The notes beneath the pieces were generated by a model. It ran no database searches and was not told the origin of the DNA. It saw only the letters and a list, made by a program, of their open reading frames with translations. DNA of 36,251 bases from an uncultured Stomatobaculum sp. (GTDB lineage: Bacteria > Bacillota > Clostridia > Lachnospirales > Lachnospiraceae): positions 1-36,251 of the forward strand of contig NZ_CALEYG010000008.1 in assembly GCF_937924975.1 (NCBI RefSeq). The letters are read 5' to 3'. This document shows, in pieces, positions 1-8,603 of the stretch; position 1 is the stretch's first letter, and the number at the start of each line of letters is the position of its first letter. The translations under genes were made by a program, and so were the position numbers.

Positions 1-143
1 CCACGAGTTCGTCATCGGCTCTTTTTTATTGTCCTAGTTCATCTTACAATCATCCAATTTCAACTTTTTGAAACTGGTCATTGACAACTGGTTCTCCATC
101 GTTTAAACTAGTAGCACGTCGAAAAAGCAGCACTGCTTTTGTA

Positions 144-169
144 AGGGCTCTATCTTAGGATTGAGCCCT
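144..169 (+). terminator. Hairpin terminator
   Basis: Inverted repeat AGGGCTC/GAGCCCT with a 12-base loop, followed on the plus strand by TATTTTTCT. This is the form of a rho-independent terminator for a plus-strand transcript arriving from outside the window. Just before it, 123-140 forms a second tight hairpin (AAAAGCAG, CA, CTGCTTTT). No gene was recognised in 1-143. Confidence 0.5.
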
Positions 170-181
170 ATTTTTCTGTCC

Positions 182-223
182 AAAAACCTGCAGGTACCAC
201 AATTATGGTATCTGCAGGTTTTT
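182..223. terminator. Bidirectional terminator downstream of the XRE gene
   Basis: Long hairpin with 18-base arms and one mismatch (left arm 182-199, loop CAATTA, right arm 206-223). It has an A-run on one side and a T-run on the other, so it can end transcription in both directions. On the minus strand it lies about 150 bases beyond the stop of the XRE regulator at 374. Nothing else was recognised in 224-373. Confidence 0.6.
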
Positions 224-373
224 CTTTGCCTCTGGAGCAACCAAACCAATTCCATGAGGTTTACATCAGGACTCAGATTGTCTCATCCATCTTCTGGATT
301 GTATCTATATGTAAAGTTGTCTGTATCATTTGCCCTATCAAAAAAAGGGGGAAATTCTACTACTTCCGATGCT

Positions 374-664
374 CTACAATTTACTGGCAAGTTCCATCAT
401 ATGAGAAGCCATTTCAATAAGATTCATACGAACAGAATCTTTATCAAGCTCATTCCCCAGAAGCAGATAGTCTGTGCTAACGTGAAAATAGAGCGCAATT
501 TCAACAAGCAGTTCCAGCGATGGTTTCCCTTTTCCACGCTCTATATTGCCGAGATGTTCGAGACTGATGTTGAGTTCTTCGGCACTTTTCTCCTGTGTCT
601 TACCTCGGGCTTTACGAAGTGCTTTCAAACGCTCTGCAAAATCAGCTTTCCCTAAATTGTACAA
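374..664 (-). CDS. XRE-family DNA-binding regulator
   Basis: A predicted 97-residue cytoplasmic repressor-type protein. Its N-terminal half is a classic XRE/Cro helix-turn-helix: FAERLKALRKARGKTQEKSA, then the recognition helix region ISLEHLGNIERGKGKPSLE, then the typical YFHVSTDYLLLG helix. A short C-terminal helical tail (LIEMASHMMELASKL) may dimerise. The frame stays open further upstream to 871, but that stretch has no domain character. A TTG at 664 preceded by AAGGA at 8-base spacing is the best start. It lies between two terminators and so is probably its own transcription unit. Such genes usually control mobile elements or toxin-antitoxin units; its target is not visible here. The family call is secure, the start is less so. 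Confidence 0.75.
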   Translation of the reverse strand: MYNLGKADFAERLKALRKARGKTQEKSAEELNISLEHLGNIERGKGKPSLELLVEIALYFHVSTDYLLLGNELDKDSVRMNLIEMASHMMELASKL

Positions 665-890
665 AATTATTTTCCTTTCCTCCTGACACGGGAGATTTGA
701 AGGATCCACTCCTTCCTGCAGACAGATTGGAACCTTCAGGGCCTTACGAAAGCCAAAAAGATAAGGACACCGATATCGCTTTTCTCCGAAATCTGAACTA
801 TGCAATATGTATATCCTCAGCTCTTCATACATGCCAGGACGCAATATATTTAAGAAGTAGATTGAAATCATACATTTGTCTTGCTAAACG

Positions 891-958
891 GTACAAAAAA
901 GAAGCCACCGACAAGAAAGGGATCCTATGGATATAGGAATCCCGTCCTTGCCGATGGC
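891..958 (-). terminator. Rho-independent terminator of the LexA/zinc-ribbon unit
   Basis: A large imperfect hairpin (904-958, arms starting GCCACCGACAAG and ending CTTGCCGATGGC, with inner GGGATcCTAT/ATAGGaATCCC). On the minus strand it is followed by TTC and a T-run (plus A-run at 895-900). It closes the minus-strand unit formed by the LexA-like repressor and the two small zinc-ribbon genes. Between it and the stop at 1087 nothing was recognised. Confidence 0.6.
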
Positions 959-1086
959 CTCTCATGTATGTCTGGCTTAACTCATCGACTATTCAAGCAT
1001 GTGACCTGAAATGGATTTACGCAGTCTGTTTCAACTCGACCATTCCCGTCTGTACGCTCATTCAATTTTGTTTGTTCTATCTCAGT

Positions 1087-1284
1087 TCAGTCCTGCCCCT
1101 CAGGCGCATACACATCGATACGATTGTGTCTGCGCCCCATTCGCTTCTGTACCATAACCGACTTGCAGCGTTTGCAGGTGATGCGGACTATGCCCTCGCG
1201 ATCCTCCAAACCGTGATTAACCTCATGGCAGTTGGGACAACAAACGCTTCTCGGGCGTAATACACCCCGGCTCTCATGTGCCAA
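1087..1284 (-). CDS. Small zinc-ribbon protein (Com-like)
   Basis: A 65-residue protein with two CxxC pairs: CPNC near residues 16-19 and CKRC near 37-40. This spacing is typical of a single zinc ribbon. The layout (CPNCHEVNHGLEDREGIVRI, then CKRCKSVMV) resembles the phage Mu Com family of small nucleic-acid-binding regulators, but the match is by eye only. The start is a TTG at 1284 with GGGGAG about 8 bases upstream. It follows the second zinc protein by about 30 bases and is last in the LexA unit. It probably binds RNA or DNA; no specific role can be assigned. Confidence 0.6.
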   Translation of the reverse strand: MAHESRGVLRPRSVCCPNCHEVNHGLEDREGIVRITCKRCKSVMVQKRMGRRHNRIDVYAPEGQD

Positions 1285-1315
1285 TTACCTCGCTCCCCTC
1301 TCATTCGCTCGTTTT

Positions 1316-1507
1316 TCATACTGCAGGAATTGCGACATGCTCAAACTCTCTTACCAACGAAAAAGGCTTCTGTATCTTCCACATTCTTCGGAGCTGCTGC
1401 GTCGTTTCCCCGCAGTATTCGCATTCCATCCATCCGTCTGTCTCTTCGAGAAGCAACTGATGATTCACCTTGCCGCAGACCGGACATCTCATATCGTATT
1501 GATTCAT
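1316..1507 (-). CDS. Small Cys-rich zinc-binding protein
   Basis: A 63-residue protein with CPVC (residues 8-11) and CEYC (residues 29-32), so a likely single zinc ribbon. Its N-terminal half (MRCPVCGKVNHQLLLEETDG) parallels the neighbouring 65-residue zinc-ribbon protein, which suggests the two are diverged copies of one gene. The ATG at 1507 has a strong ribosome site (GGAGG, 8-base spacing). It starts 23 bases after the LexA-like stop, so the two are co-transcribed. The pair may be regulators or accessory nucleic-acid-binding proteins of the element; function unknown. Confidence 0.7.
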   Translation of the reverse strand: MNQYDMRCPVCGKVNHQLLLEETDGWMECEYCGETTQQLRRMWKIQKPFSLVREFEHVAIPAV

Positions 1508-1530
1508 GCTTTCACCTCCGTTTCATCGGA

Positions 1531-2151
1531 TTACAGTGCCTTGATGACGTGCCTGGCGACTCCCTGAACAATCAGATCTTTCGTGCGTATCTCTTTACCG
1601 GGATAAACAGCTTCGTTCCTGTAAAGGAGAATCGCTTCCCGATTCTCAGCGTCAATGCCACCAAACACCTTCAATGTGCTCTCATTGTCCCCTAAGAGGG
1701 CAACAACGATATCACCAACCTTGGCCTCGCAATCCATCCTGATAACGACTCTGTCACCATCATCGATGCCCGCATCAACCATAGAGTCACCGCATGCCTC
1801 CAGGATATAAAACTCACCCTTCCCGAAAAGGGAAACAGGAAGGCTGATGTACTCCCGAATGCACTCCTCCTTTTCCTCCGCAGTTCCACACGGTATGGAT
1901 CCGACAACAGGACAGGGGGCAGAACCGGTCGTGAACTTGTTGATCATCGGCGTGTTGATGGCACGAGACTGACCATCATACTCGATCATTCCGCGGTTAT
2001 CCATTTCAACCAGGTAGCGATAAGCGGTTGTTTTAGGGATGTCCACGCCCTGAGCAATTTCATTCACCGAGGGAGTGACATGCTTTTCGCAGAAATACTG
2101 ATCAACATAGGAAATGATGAGTTCCATCATCTCTGAGTTCATTTTCCTCAT
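1531..2151 (-). CDS. LexA-like S24 repressor
   Basis: A 206-residue two-domain repressor. Residues 1-65 form a winged helix-turn-helix (TPSVNEIAQGVDIPKTTAYR). Residues 80-205 form an S24/LexA self-cleaving peptidase domain. The Ser-Lys dyad is visible as S123 in GDSM and K161 in ESTLK. The expected cleavage point is Cys88-Gly89 (GSIPCGT), where LexA proteins usually have Ala-Gly. The ATG at 2151 has AAAGGA at 9-base spacing; an in-frame TTG at 2169 is less likely. The palindrome GGAACGAATCGTTCC just upstream fits an autoregulatory operator. It heads a unit with two zinc-ribbon genes. By family logic it would be inactivated by RecA filaments on DNA damage and so induce element genes; that link is inference. 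Confidence 0.85.
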   Translation of the reverse strand: MRKMNSEMMELIISYVDQYFCEKHVTPSVNEIAQGVDIPKTTAYRYLVEMDNRGMIEYDGQSRAINTPMINKFTTGSAPCPVVGSIPCGTAEEKEECIREYISLPVSLFGKGEFYILEACGDSMVDAGIDDGDRVVIRMDCEAKVGDIVVALLGDNESTLKVFGGIDAENREAILLYRNEAVYPGKEIRTKDLIVQGVARHVIKAL

Positions 2152-2177
2152 GGTCTCAATTCCTTTCAATCGATAAC

Positions 2178-2192
2178 GGAACGAATCGTTCC
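2178..2192. promoter_or_regulatory. Probable LexA-type operator
   Basis: A perfect palindrome GGAACG-AAT-CGTTCC, close in form to the Gram-positive SOS box. It lies 27 bases upstream of the LexA-like start. A ten-base copy of its left flank (TAACGGAACG) recurs at 2244-2253, giving a possible second half-site. It probably serves autoregulation of the LexA-like gene. Confidence 0.55.
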
Positions 2193-2206
2193 ATTAGTGG
2201 CATCAT

Positions 2207-2234
2207 AAAACCCCTTGACGGTGAGGTCAAGGGG
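2207..2234 (-). terminator. Terminator of the WYL regulator gene
   Basis: Perfect 9-bp hairpin CCCCTTGAC/GTCAAGGGG with a 6-base loop (2211-2234), followed by TTTT on the minus strand. It lies about 50 bases beyond the WYL stop, so that gene is separate from the LexA unit. Confidence 0.65.
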
Positions 2235-2286
2235 TCAGGTGTTTAACGGAACGCAGGTGCGCAGAATATTGGGCACAAAACTTTGA

Positions 2287-3267
2287 CTACAGCTCTTCGA
2301 GAGCCTTCCGGAGCATTTCCCGATACGCAGTCTGGACCGATTCCGGGCCCAAAATCCTCATCTTACCGTTGAAGCCAAAAATCCAGCGGTAAAAGGTTGA
2401 ACTGGTACATACAAGAATCTCTGTCCTAAAGTGCTCTTCATCAATCGGTTCTGTCTTAACATTCATGCCAAAGCGATCGATGAGATGCTTCATCGTCGAC
2501 ATATGACACAGGAGCTGAACCTCTTCCGGCTGATCCGTGTCAAACATACGGAAAACTCTCTTGCTGTACTGAGCAGGCGAATAGTCTTCCGGGGGTGACA
2601 CCGCAATCTGATTCAGAATCTTTGGTTGCTCCGCAATGCGGTCGATGCGGAAGGTACGTACGGCCTGACGCTCATCACAAAATCCGCGCAGATAATAGTA
2701 GTCACCATCCCATTCCAGCGTATAGGGACTTACTGTGTATGGCGAACCACCATTGGTCGCATACCGCTTCTTATTCACATCATAGTCCGTGTAGATGAAC
2801 CGGATTTTCCTGCGGGTATCAATCGCTTCATGGATGGCATCCACAATATAATACCCTTGCTCGTTCTCCGACTTGACGCGTCCAGATACATAGATATGCC
2901 TGCGAAGCTTCGCAGCATTTGCCACACTGGTCAGTGTGAGAAGCTTTGTAATCAGTTCATCACTCTTACGCTGCGTGATGAACCTGGAGGAAGAAATTGC
3001 ATCTACAAGAAGCCTAAGCTCAGCCAGGTCATAGGTGTGACCATCATAGTAGTACTTGTTCTGCGTAGACTCATAGTGCTCAATGTGAAGGCCGCAATCG
3101 TGGAGAATGGCGAGGTCATCGCTAATCGTGTTCCGGGAAACCTTGATGGCATATTGCTCTTTCAGAATCTTGATTAACTCGGCGGTAGAGAGCGGATGTT
3201 CTGCGTCGGTGTGTTTAAGGAGATGTTGGTACAAATATAGGATTCTGAGCTTTGTTCCACTGTACAT
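2287..3267 (-). CDS. WYL-domain transcriptional regulator
   Basis: A 326-residue regulator with the usual three-part layout. An N-terminal winged HTH covers about residues 1-65 (TAELIKILKEQYAIKVSRNT, then ISDDLAILHDCG). A WYL sensor domain covers about 140-220 (RRKIRFIYTDYDVNKKRY, then VSPYTLEWDGDYYYLRGFC and FRIDRI). A C-terminal WCX-type extension runs from 230 to the end. Length is normal for the family. The ATG at 3267 has GGAGG at 6-base spacing, and a terminator follows the stop, so it is monocistronic. WYL proteins bind nucleic-acid or nucleotide ligands and often control phage-defence loci, so this is a candidate regulator of the MBL gene or the restriction operon on its upstream side. 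That target is inferred from position only. Confidence 0.85.
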   Translation of the reverse strand: MYSGTKLRILYLYQHLLKHTDAEHPLSTAELIKILKEQYAIKVSRNTISDDLAILHDCGLHIEHYESTQNKYYYDGHTYDLAELRLLVDAISSSRFITQRKSDELITKLLTLTSVANAAKLRRHIYVSGRVKSENEQGYYIVDAIHEAIDTRRKIRFIYTDYDVNKKRYATNGGSPYTVSPYTLEWDGDYYYLRGFCDERQAVRTFRIDRIAEQPKILNQIAVSPPEDYSPAQYSKRVFRMFDTDQPEEVQLLCHMSTMKHLIDRFGMNVKTEPIDEEHFRTEILVCTSSTFYRWIFGFNGKMRILGPESVQTAYREMLRKALEEL

Positions 3268-3427
3268 ACATTTCCTCCGCTAAGAGAAAGATCTACTTAA
3301 TAGATTCTGAAAGTCCTTATGAACTACTTCTTGATAGTGAAAAGATATTATTACCTAAAAATCGCAAGCGTAATTCACGATGTATATACTTATAAACTGT
3401 TCCCCTGCTCTACGAACTTCTATCCAC

Positions 3428-4666
3428 TTACCAGAAAGCCATCCCAAAACACGCCAAGCTTTCCTCAACTTCCGTTATTACAATAGGGTGTCCTCCCTTA
3501 ATACAAATATCGCGTATAACACTACTACTTGGGTGTCTAAACACATTGCCGGTTCCAGCCGAAATTATGTATATCCCCCCTCTCTTAACTAACGCGCTAT
3601 TGTAATTTTTCTGAGATCCATGGTGTGGTATTTGCATCAATAATATTTCATCCCAATACCGTGAATATTTATCTTTCAATTTATCCATCACACTCTGACT
3701 TTTCATATCATAATCCCCAGTATACAAACATCCCGAGCTGTACAAGCACGCCGAATCTTCCAGACTCCTCAAATACCAATAGCAATCACACTCCCATACT
3801 ATGTTTTTACAGCCACCTATTTTCGCATACATTTCTTCAATGTGCAGATCTACACTTCCTGAGTATAATGTCATAGAATGAGAGTTGAAATCTTTAGTAA
3901 TATTTTTATATGCTTTCTTTATTTTCTCGATTCTATAACAATAATTGTTGAGATTTCGCCCCAACCACATCAATTCATTATAAGAGATTCCTAAACGATT
4001 CTCAATTTCCTCAATCAACATGTTGATTCTTCCGGACATGCTAAAATTGTAAGGGACATAGGTCCAAAATGGCCAACCAATCTCTTGGCATTTTAGCTTT
4101 TCATGAATCTTATTTGCAACATTCAGCCCTGACGGCAAAGTATAGTCACAAACCCCACGAATTCCATCAAGGAATTTAATATCCATCCCCAAATCGTGTT
4201 CTGATTCAGGGATATCAGGGATATCAGGGATATCATTTGGGTCAGCTGGAAGAATTCCAATCAGCTCCACGTCTTGTGAGTAATCACTTTCTATATCTCT
4301 TATCGCTTTTAGAGGTGAGTCTATAAACTTGACCGTAAACCCGTCATCCCCATCAACCATAGCTTTGATTTTCGACAAACACTTATCTGTTTCCGTGAGT
4401 ACCGGGAAAAATATCCTTTTCACATCACAGATTTTTATCAAATCTGGTATCCCGCTTATGTGATCTTTATGCAAATGCGATATAAACACAGCATCTACTG
4501 TTTCCCCATACCGAAACGTATTCGTTATTTCTCTGTCTGTGATGCTCTTTCCCGCTAATGTTCCGCAGTCATATACTACATTTACTTTCTCACCTCTATA
4601 GTTAAAATGTTCACTATAAAAAGCTCCTTGTCCTACCGGATGAAATCTTCTTTCCATGTTCAACAT
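3428..4666 (-). CDS. MBL-fold metallo-hydrolase (ComEC/Rec2-like)
   Basis: A 412-residue soluble protein with metallo-beta-lactamase-fold motifs. The metal-binding HLHKDH signature falls at about residues 83-88 (VDAVFISHLHKDHISGIPDL), LYTGDYD is a later Asp ligand motif, and IPHHGSQKNY carries the late His. This layout matches ComEC/Rec2-type hydrolases without the membrane channel. Nuclease or phosphodiesterase activity is possible but unproven. The start is an ATG at 4666 with AAGGA at 6-base spacing; the ATG at 4672 sits too close to that site. A run NDIPDIPDIPE comes from a 9-base tandem repeat (near 4209-4236). The gene is visibly richer in A and T than its neighbours, suggesting separate acquisition. 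Stand-alone MBL proteins occur in defence islands, but no partner is identifiable here. Confidence 0.75.
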   Translation of the reverse strand: MLNMERRFHPVGQGAFYSEHFNYRGEKVNVVYDCGTLAGKSITDREITNTFRYGETVDAVFISHLHKDHISGIPDLIKICDVKRIFFPVLTETDKCLSKIKAMVDGDDGFTVKFIDSPLKAIRDIESDYSQDVELIGILPADPNDIPDIPDIPESEHDLGMDIKFLDGIRGVCDYTLPSGLNVANKIHEKLKCQEIGWPFWTYVPYNFSMSGRINMLIEEIENRLGISYNELMWLGRNLNNYCYRIEKIKKAYKNITKDFNSHSMTLYSGSVDLHIEEMYAKIGGCKNIVWECDCYWYLRSLEDSACLYSSGCLYTGDYDMKSQSVMDKLKDKYSRYWDEILLMQIPHHGSQKNYNSALVKRGGIYIISAGTGNVFRHPSSSVIRDICIKGGHPIVITEVEESLACFGMAFW

Positions 4667-4672
4667 ATCCAT

Positions 4673-5192
4673 TCCTTACTCTCTCTTTATTTTGTCGATC
4701 TAATCCGATTAAATACAGTCATCTATTACATTTCCTAATCTCTGTCGAAATTTGTAGTAATCACCTCTCCATGTCTTCATGCAAAACTACAACTTAATCG
4801 CTCCCTCTCCCTTTTCAAGGGCAAATCTCTGTTAAAGAAAGTGGGGGATCCGATTGTACACAAACTCTGAGACAGTAAAATTCAGTTCCTCATAAAAGTG
4901 ACAGGATCTCGCTATATCATTTACAATGCGAAGGATGTAATTCAGTTAAACAATGAAGTCTTTCAACGCTAAACGATCTCGCTGTCCTAAGCATAGCGCC
5001 CATGTAACTCAATTTCAACACATCGTTATTCGGCGAATTCCTGAATTCCACATGTTACTAAGTAGTAAAAGATCTCGTCGTACAAAGCTTTAGTGGTCAA
5101 CGCTTTTTGTAACACTACTGCTTAATGGTACACTCCGCTCTCTTGTCAAACGGAGTCAGTCAAGGTTTTTGGGTCAAGGAAACGATATGCCT
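4673..5192. other. Long gap without a recognisable gene
   Basis: About 520 bases with no convincing coding region. The heptamer GATCTCG recurs three times (near 4907, 4975 and 5071). At its right edge the reading continues from the OrfA remnant into LEAYRFLDPKTLTDSV, similar in style to the start of an IS3-type OrfB, and then stops. The region is probably decayed insertion-sequence DNA plus the promoter of the MBL gene. Confidence 0.4.
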
Positions 5193-5485
5193 CTAATCGA
5201 TTTCTTTCACGAAGAATTCCGTCGCTTTTTTAAGAAGCTGTTCTCCTTTTCTAATTCGCTTTTCCACGCCGGAGATTACGAAGTTCTTCCATCATCTCGA
5301 ACTGAGACTTCTCCTCATCATTCTTTTGGCATTCTTCGCGATACGAGCGCCCCCAGTTGGAAACAGTGGCTCTGAATATGCCGTACTCAGCCACATGTCT
5401 AGCAATCCTGCGTCCATCCTGAATGTGCGCGCGAACAACTTTTCGTCTGATATTCGAGTCATGTATCTTTTCCCTCTCTTGACAT
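5193..5485 (-). pseudogene. IS3-type transposase OrfA remnant
   Basis: A broken OrfA-like transposase readable only by switching frames. ATG at 5485 gives MSREGK, then a shift gives DSNIRRKVVRAHIQDGRRIA followed by RHVAEYGIFRATVSNWGRSY, a helix-turn-helix. REECQKNDEEKSQFEMMEEL and a further shift then give LLKKATEFFVKEID and a stop at 5193. The HTH plus leucine-rich coiled coil ending in FLKKA-FF-KEID is the standard OrfA ending of IS3-family elements. No intact OrfB or terminal repeats were found. It lies just downstream of the restriction operon and marks an old insertion or recombination scar. Confidence 0.7.
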
Positions 5486-5546
5486 TATAATCTATCAGGC
5501 GAAGGTGTGACAAATTCACTGTACCACTACACTCCCCCCTATCAAC

Positions 5547-8500
5547 TCACCTCATCACCTTGTTCAAAAGACTCTGGTAACTATCGACCACATCGTACAC
5601 AACACTATGGCTACTGATAGCTTTGAAATGCTCACGGGCACAGTGAATCTTTGATTCTTCGATCAGTCGCAGCTGCATAGAGGACATAGACCCCTTGGTT
5701 TCAGCTACGAAGTAGATGTGCTTCACCTTACCCTCATAGAAGGCAATCGCCCAGTCAGGGTTATAGTGTCCTACCGGGGTAGAAATATAGAAGCCATCAG
5801 GCAGCTTCACATACACAGCTACATCGGTATTGGCATCCAATTCTGTAGCAAAGTCGCGTTCATTGGTGGAATCAAAGACGATGTGGTCATACAGGTGCTT
5901 CTTTGCCTTCATAGCATTGACATCGAGCTTGCCCTTAATGGTCGGATCGGTAAATACCTCTGTACCATAGTGTTCGTCCAAAACATCGTAGGTAATGTGT
6001 TGGATAATCGCTGTGGCTTTTTCATCATTGATAAGGGCTGCTGCCTTGATAATGAACTCCTCCGGGTTATTCTTGAACTGGTCAAATACAGACTTCCGGA
6101 CTCCTCGCAGAATCGCAATAACATCCTTACGGGTCAGCTTTGTCTCTTCCACCAGCTTGCCAACCAGATCATATTTTACGCTGCTGTTAGCAGAAATCCG
6201 GGTTTGTGTACTATAGGAATCAGATGTCTCCTTCACAAATGCCAATCCAGATTCCAAAGTTTCTTTCGATTTGATTTCTTCCATGGCACCTGTCTCAACC
6301 TTGAAGAATATCTTAGATACTCTCAGCTTGGAATCAAGGGAAACGATGGCCTTTTGAATCAGTTCGTTTGTATCAAAGTCTACGATATATATAGACTTTG
6401 CGTTGATTTTAGACCAGAGGGCCTTAAATTCAGGCATGGCGAGCTTTTCCTCATCAACCTTAAGCTCAACATTGTTGCTGCGGGCATTTTCAGGCTGCAT
6501 TGCTTTCGGATCATAGATAGAGTCAATGATATTCACGACAGAAGCCGCAGAATCAGCCACCTCTTCTGCAACCTGCAAAGTGCCATTGGCCTTATCTTCG
6601 TAATATTTCTCGGTAAGTGCGCCTCTCTTATCAATGTAGCGGTTGATAGTCAAGTCGTACATGATAGCATCAGCAGTATCTTTATCGACAACCTGCTCAC
6701 GACCATTGGAGTCTGTGATAACCTTGCCCACAAACAAATCTACGGTAACTGCACGAGGACGATCTGCAACTGCATCAGCGATTTCACCCTGCAAACCTTT
6801 TGCGAAAGAATCATAGCTTTCGCTGGCAATGACGGTCAGGATATTGACATTATGAACATCGTTACCAAGAACATTGCTATCCTGGCGCTCACCATTCTGG
6901 TTGACGCAGAGGCGCAGACCACGACCTACTTCTTGGCGCTTACGAACTTCACTACTGCTTTGCTTCAAGGTGCAAATCTGGAATACATTCGGGTTATCCC
7001 AACCTTCGCGCAAGGCGGAGTGAGAGAAAATGAAACGAACCGGAGAGCGCTTCGGGTCTCTATCCAGAAGAAGCTCCTTGTTTTTCATAATCAGGTCATA
7101 GGCATCCACATCGTCCGAAGTGGTTTCCTTGCGTCCGACCTTACTGTTGACCATCTTGCCCTTTTTATCAATAGAGAAGTAACCGGCGTGGGTAGATTCC
7201 GCAAATATAGAGGCCAGGTAACGGAAATACGCATCTTCTCCTATACCCATTTGCAGATTTTCCACGATGTCCCGGTATTCTTCCTCGAACATATCTGCAA
7301 AGATACCGTTGAATGGCTCACCAGCTGAATCATACTTCCTATAATGTTCAACTTCATCAATAAAGAACAGAGAAAGAACTTTGATGCCCTTGTAGTACAA
7401 CTGCCGCTCTCTTTCAATGTGAGACAAAATCGTTTCACGAATCTGGATGCGGCGCAGCTGCTCCTCGCTAACTTTACCGATTACATCGCCAGCATAGATT
7501 TTGATACCGTTCAGGAACTCTGCAGAATCATCACGACCGTCAATCGCCTTGACTACAAAGTTGTTGCGGTATTCTTCCATGCCATTGGACTGATCGTAGA
7601 GATTGAATCCAATTCCAACAGTCTTTGTGACTTTCCGAACCCCAGTAGCACCCTTAAAGTCAAACTGAATGGTTGCAGTCGGATCAGCCTTAGACAGATT
7701 GATGCTCTGCAAATAGACATAGCTTTCCGTCGCTGTACTGCCGGATTCCGTAATACCTTTGACAGCAATCTTCTTAACCAGGCGCTTATTGTAGGCTTCC
7801 ATCGCATCCAGGCGATAGACCATGTTATAGATACTGTCAGACTTATGGGTGGCAGAATAGCGCAAGGTCAGCAGGGGGGCAAACTCACGCAGGCGCTCCT
7901 TCGTCTGCTTGCCTTCGACAGACTGCGGCTCATCTATAATAAGAACCGGATTGGTCCTTGCAATAATGTCGATAGGACGACGGGAGCGGAACTCATCCAG
8001 CTTCATGTAGATACGACGCGCATCTTTTCCCTTGGCATTGAATGCCTGGGAATTGATAATCATTACATTGATGGAGCTATCGGATGCAAACCGGTCGATC
8101 TCCGTCAACTGGGCAGAGTTGTAGATAAAGAAGCGAATCTTCTTTCCGTACTCTTCTGCAAAATGTTCCTGAGTAACCTCAAAGGATTTATAAACGCCCT
8201 CACGAATCGCAATACTCGGCACGACGACAATGAACTTGCTCCAGCCATAGTGCTTATTTAGCTCGAACATGGTCTTGATATAAGTATAGGTTTTACCAAC
8301 ACCGGTTTCCATCTCAATGGTCAGATTGTAACCTTCACCCTCCAACTTCGGGGAAGGTGCAATCTGGTAGCTTCTTTGTATTTTCTGAATCTGTTCCAGG
8401 ATAATGCGATTGGACAATTCCGGCACAAGTGGCTGGTTACGCCAGCCGGTGAAATCTTCCCCTTCAGTCAAGGTGGTCTGATAATGACCAGAGCCTCTGT

Positions 8501-8603
8501 CCATCATGTAAGTCGGAGTCAGATAAGGCTGCCCAGCAAAGACATCTACAACTGCCTTTGCCGCATCTTCCTGGAACTTCTGGTGCTTAAATTGAAGTTT
8601 CAT
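5547..8603 (-). CDS. res: Type III restriction enzyme Res subunit
   Basis: A 1018-residue helicase-nuclease that translocates on DNA and cuts when partnered with the Mod methyltransferase. An SF2 helicase core is visible: Walker A METGVGKT at residues 98-105, the Walker B variant LIIDEPQSVEG, motif III LRYSATH, and motif VI QEVGRGLRLCVNQ. Near the C-terminus a PD-(D/E)xK nuclease site is readable as NPDWAIAFYEGK...YFVAETKG. Length and order are normal for type III Res. The ATG at 8603 overlaps the stop of the DUF1016 gene (ATGA) and has AGGAG at 7-base spacing, so translation is coupled. It is the last gene of the operon. The catalytic motifs look intact, so cleavage activity is expected. Confidence 0.93.
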   Translation of the reverse strand: MKLQFKHQKFQEDAAKAVVDVFAGQPYLTPTYMMDRGSGHYQTTLTEGEDFTGWRNQPLVPELSNRIILEQIQKIQRSYQIAPSPKLEGEGYNLTIEMETGVGKTYTYIKTMFELNKHYGWSKFIVVVPSIAIREGVYKSFEVTQEHFAEEYGKKIRFFIYNSAQLTEIDRFASDSSINVMIINSQAFNAKGKDARRIYMKLDEFRSRRPIDIIARTNPVLIIDEPQSVEGKQTKERLREFAPLLTLRYSATHKSDSIYNMVYRLDAMEAYNKRLVKKIAVKGITESGSTATESYVYLQSINLSKADPTATIQFDFKGATGVRKVTKTVGIGFNLYDQSNGMEEYRNNFVVKAIDGRDDSAEFLNGIKIYAGDVIGKVSEEQLRRIQIRETILSHIERERQLYYKGIKVLSLFFIDEVEHYRKYDSAGEPFNGIFADMFEEEYRDIVENLQMGIGEDAYFRYLASIFAESTHAGYFSIDKKGKMVNSKVGRKETTSDDVDAYDLIMKNKELLLDRDPKRSPVRFIFSHSALREGWDNPNVFQICTLKQSSSEVRKRQEVGRGLRLCVNQNGERQDSNVLGNDVHNVNILTVIASESYDSFAKGLQGEIADAVADRPRAVTVDLFVGKVITDSNGREQVVDKDTADAIMYDLTINRYIDKRGALTEKYYEDKANGTLQVAEEVADSAASVVNIIDSIYDPKAMQPENARSNNVELKVDEEKLAMPEFKALWSKINAKSIYIVDFDTNELIQKAIVSLDSKLRVSKIFFKVETGAMEEIKSKETLESGLAFVKETSDSYSTQTRISANSSVKYDLVGKLVEETKLTRKDVIAILRGVRKSVFDQFKNNPEEFIIKAAALINDEKATAIIQHITYDVLDEHYGTEVFTDPTIKGKLDVNAMKAKKHLYDHIVFDSTNERDFATELDANTDVAVYVKLPDGFYISTPVGHYNPDWAIAFYEGKVKHIYFVAETKGSMSSMQLRLIEESKIHCAREHFKAISSHSVVYDVVDSYQSLLNKVMR

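Noticed and set aside
1..143. Possible att site or tRNA end at the window start
   Set aside because: No tRNA-like fold or matching repeat elsewhere in the window.
4207..4236. Short tandem repeat considered as CRISPR-like
   Set aside because: Only three 9-base units without spacers, in frame inside the MBL gene.
4905..5080. Three copies of GATCTCG as possible operator
   Set aside because: Heptamers with no symmetry and uneven spacing; too weak to claim.
5041..5100. Short minus-strand reading LTTKALYDEIFYYLVTCGIQ
   Set aside because: Only about 24 codons with no start signal and no family match; probably chance.
5718..7328. Long plus-strand frame (536 codons)
   Set aside because: It lies wholly antisense to the Res gene, whose helicase motifs are intact, and shows no domain of its own.
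7344..8261. Plus-strand frame of 305 codons
   Set aside because: Antisense shadow of the Res helicase domain; no ribosome site or recognisable motif.
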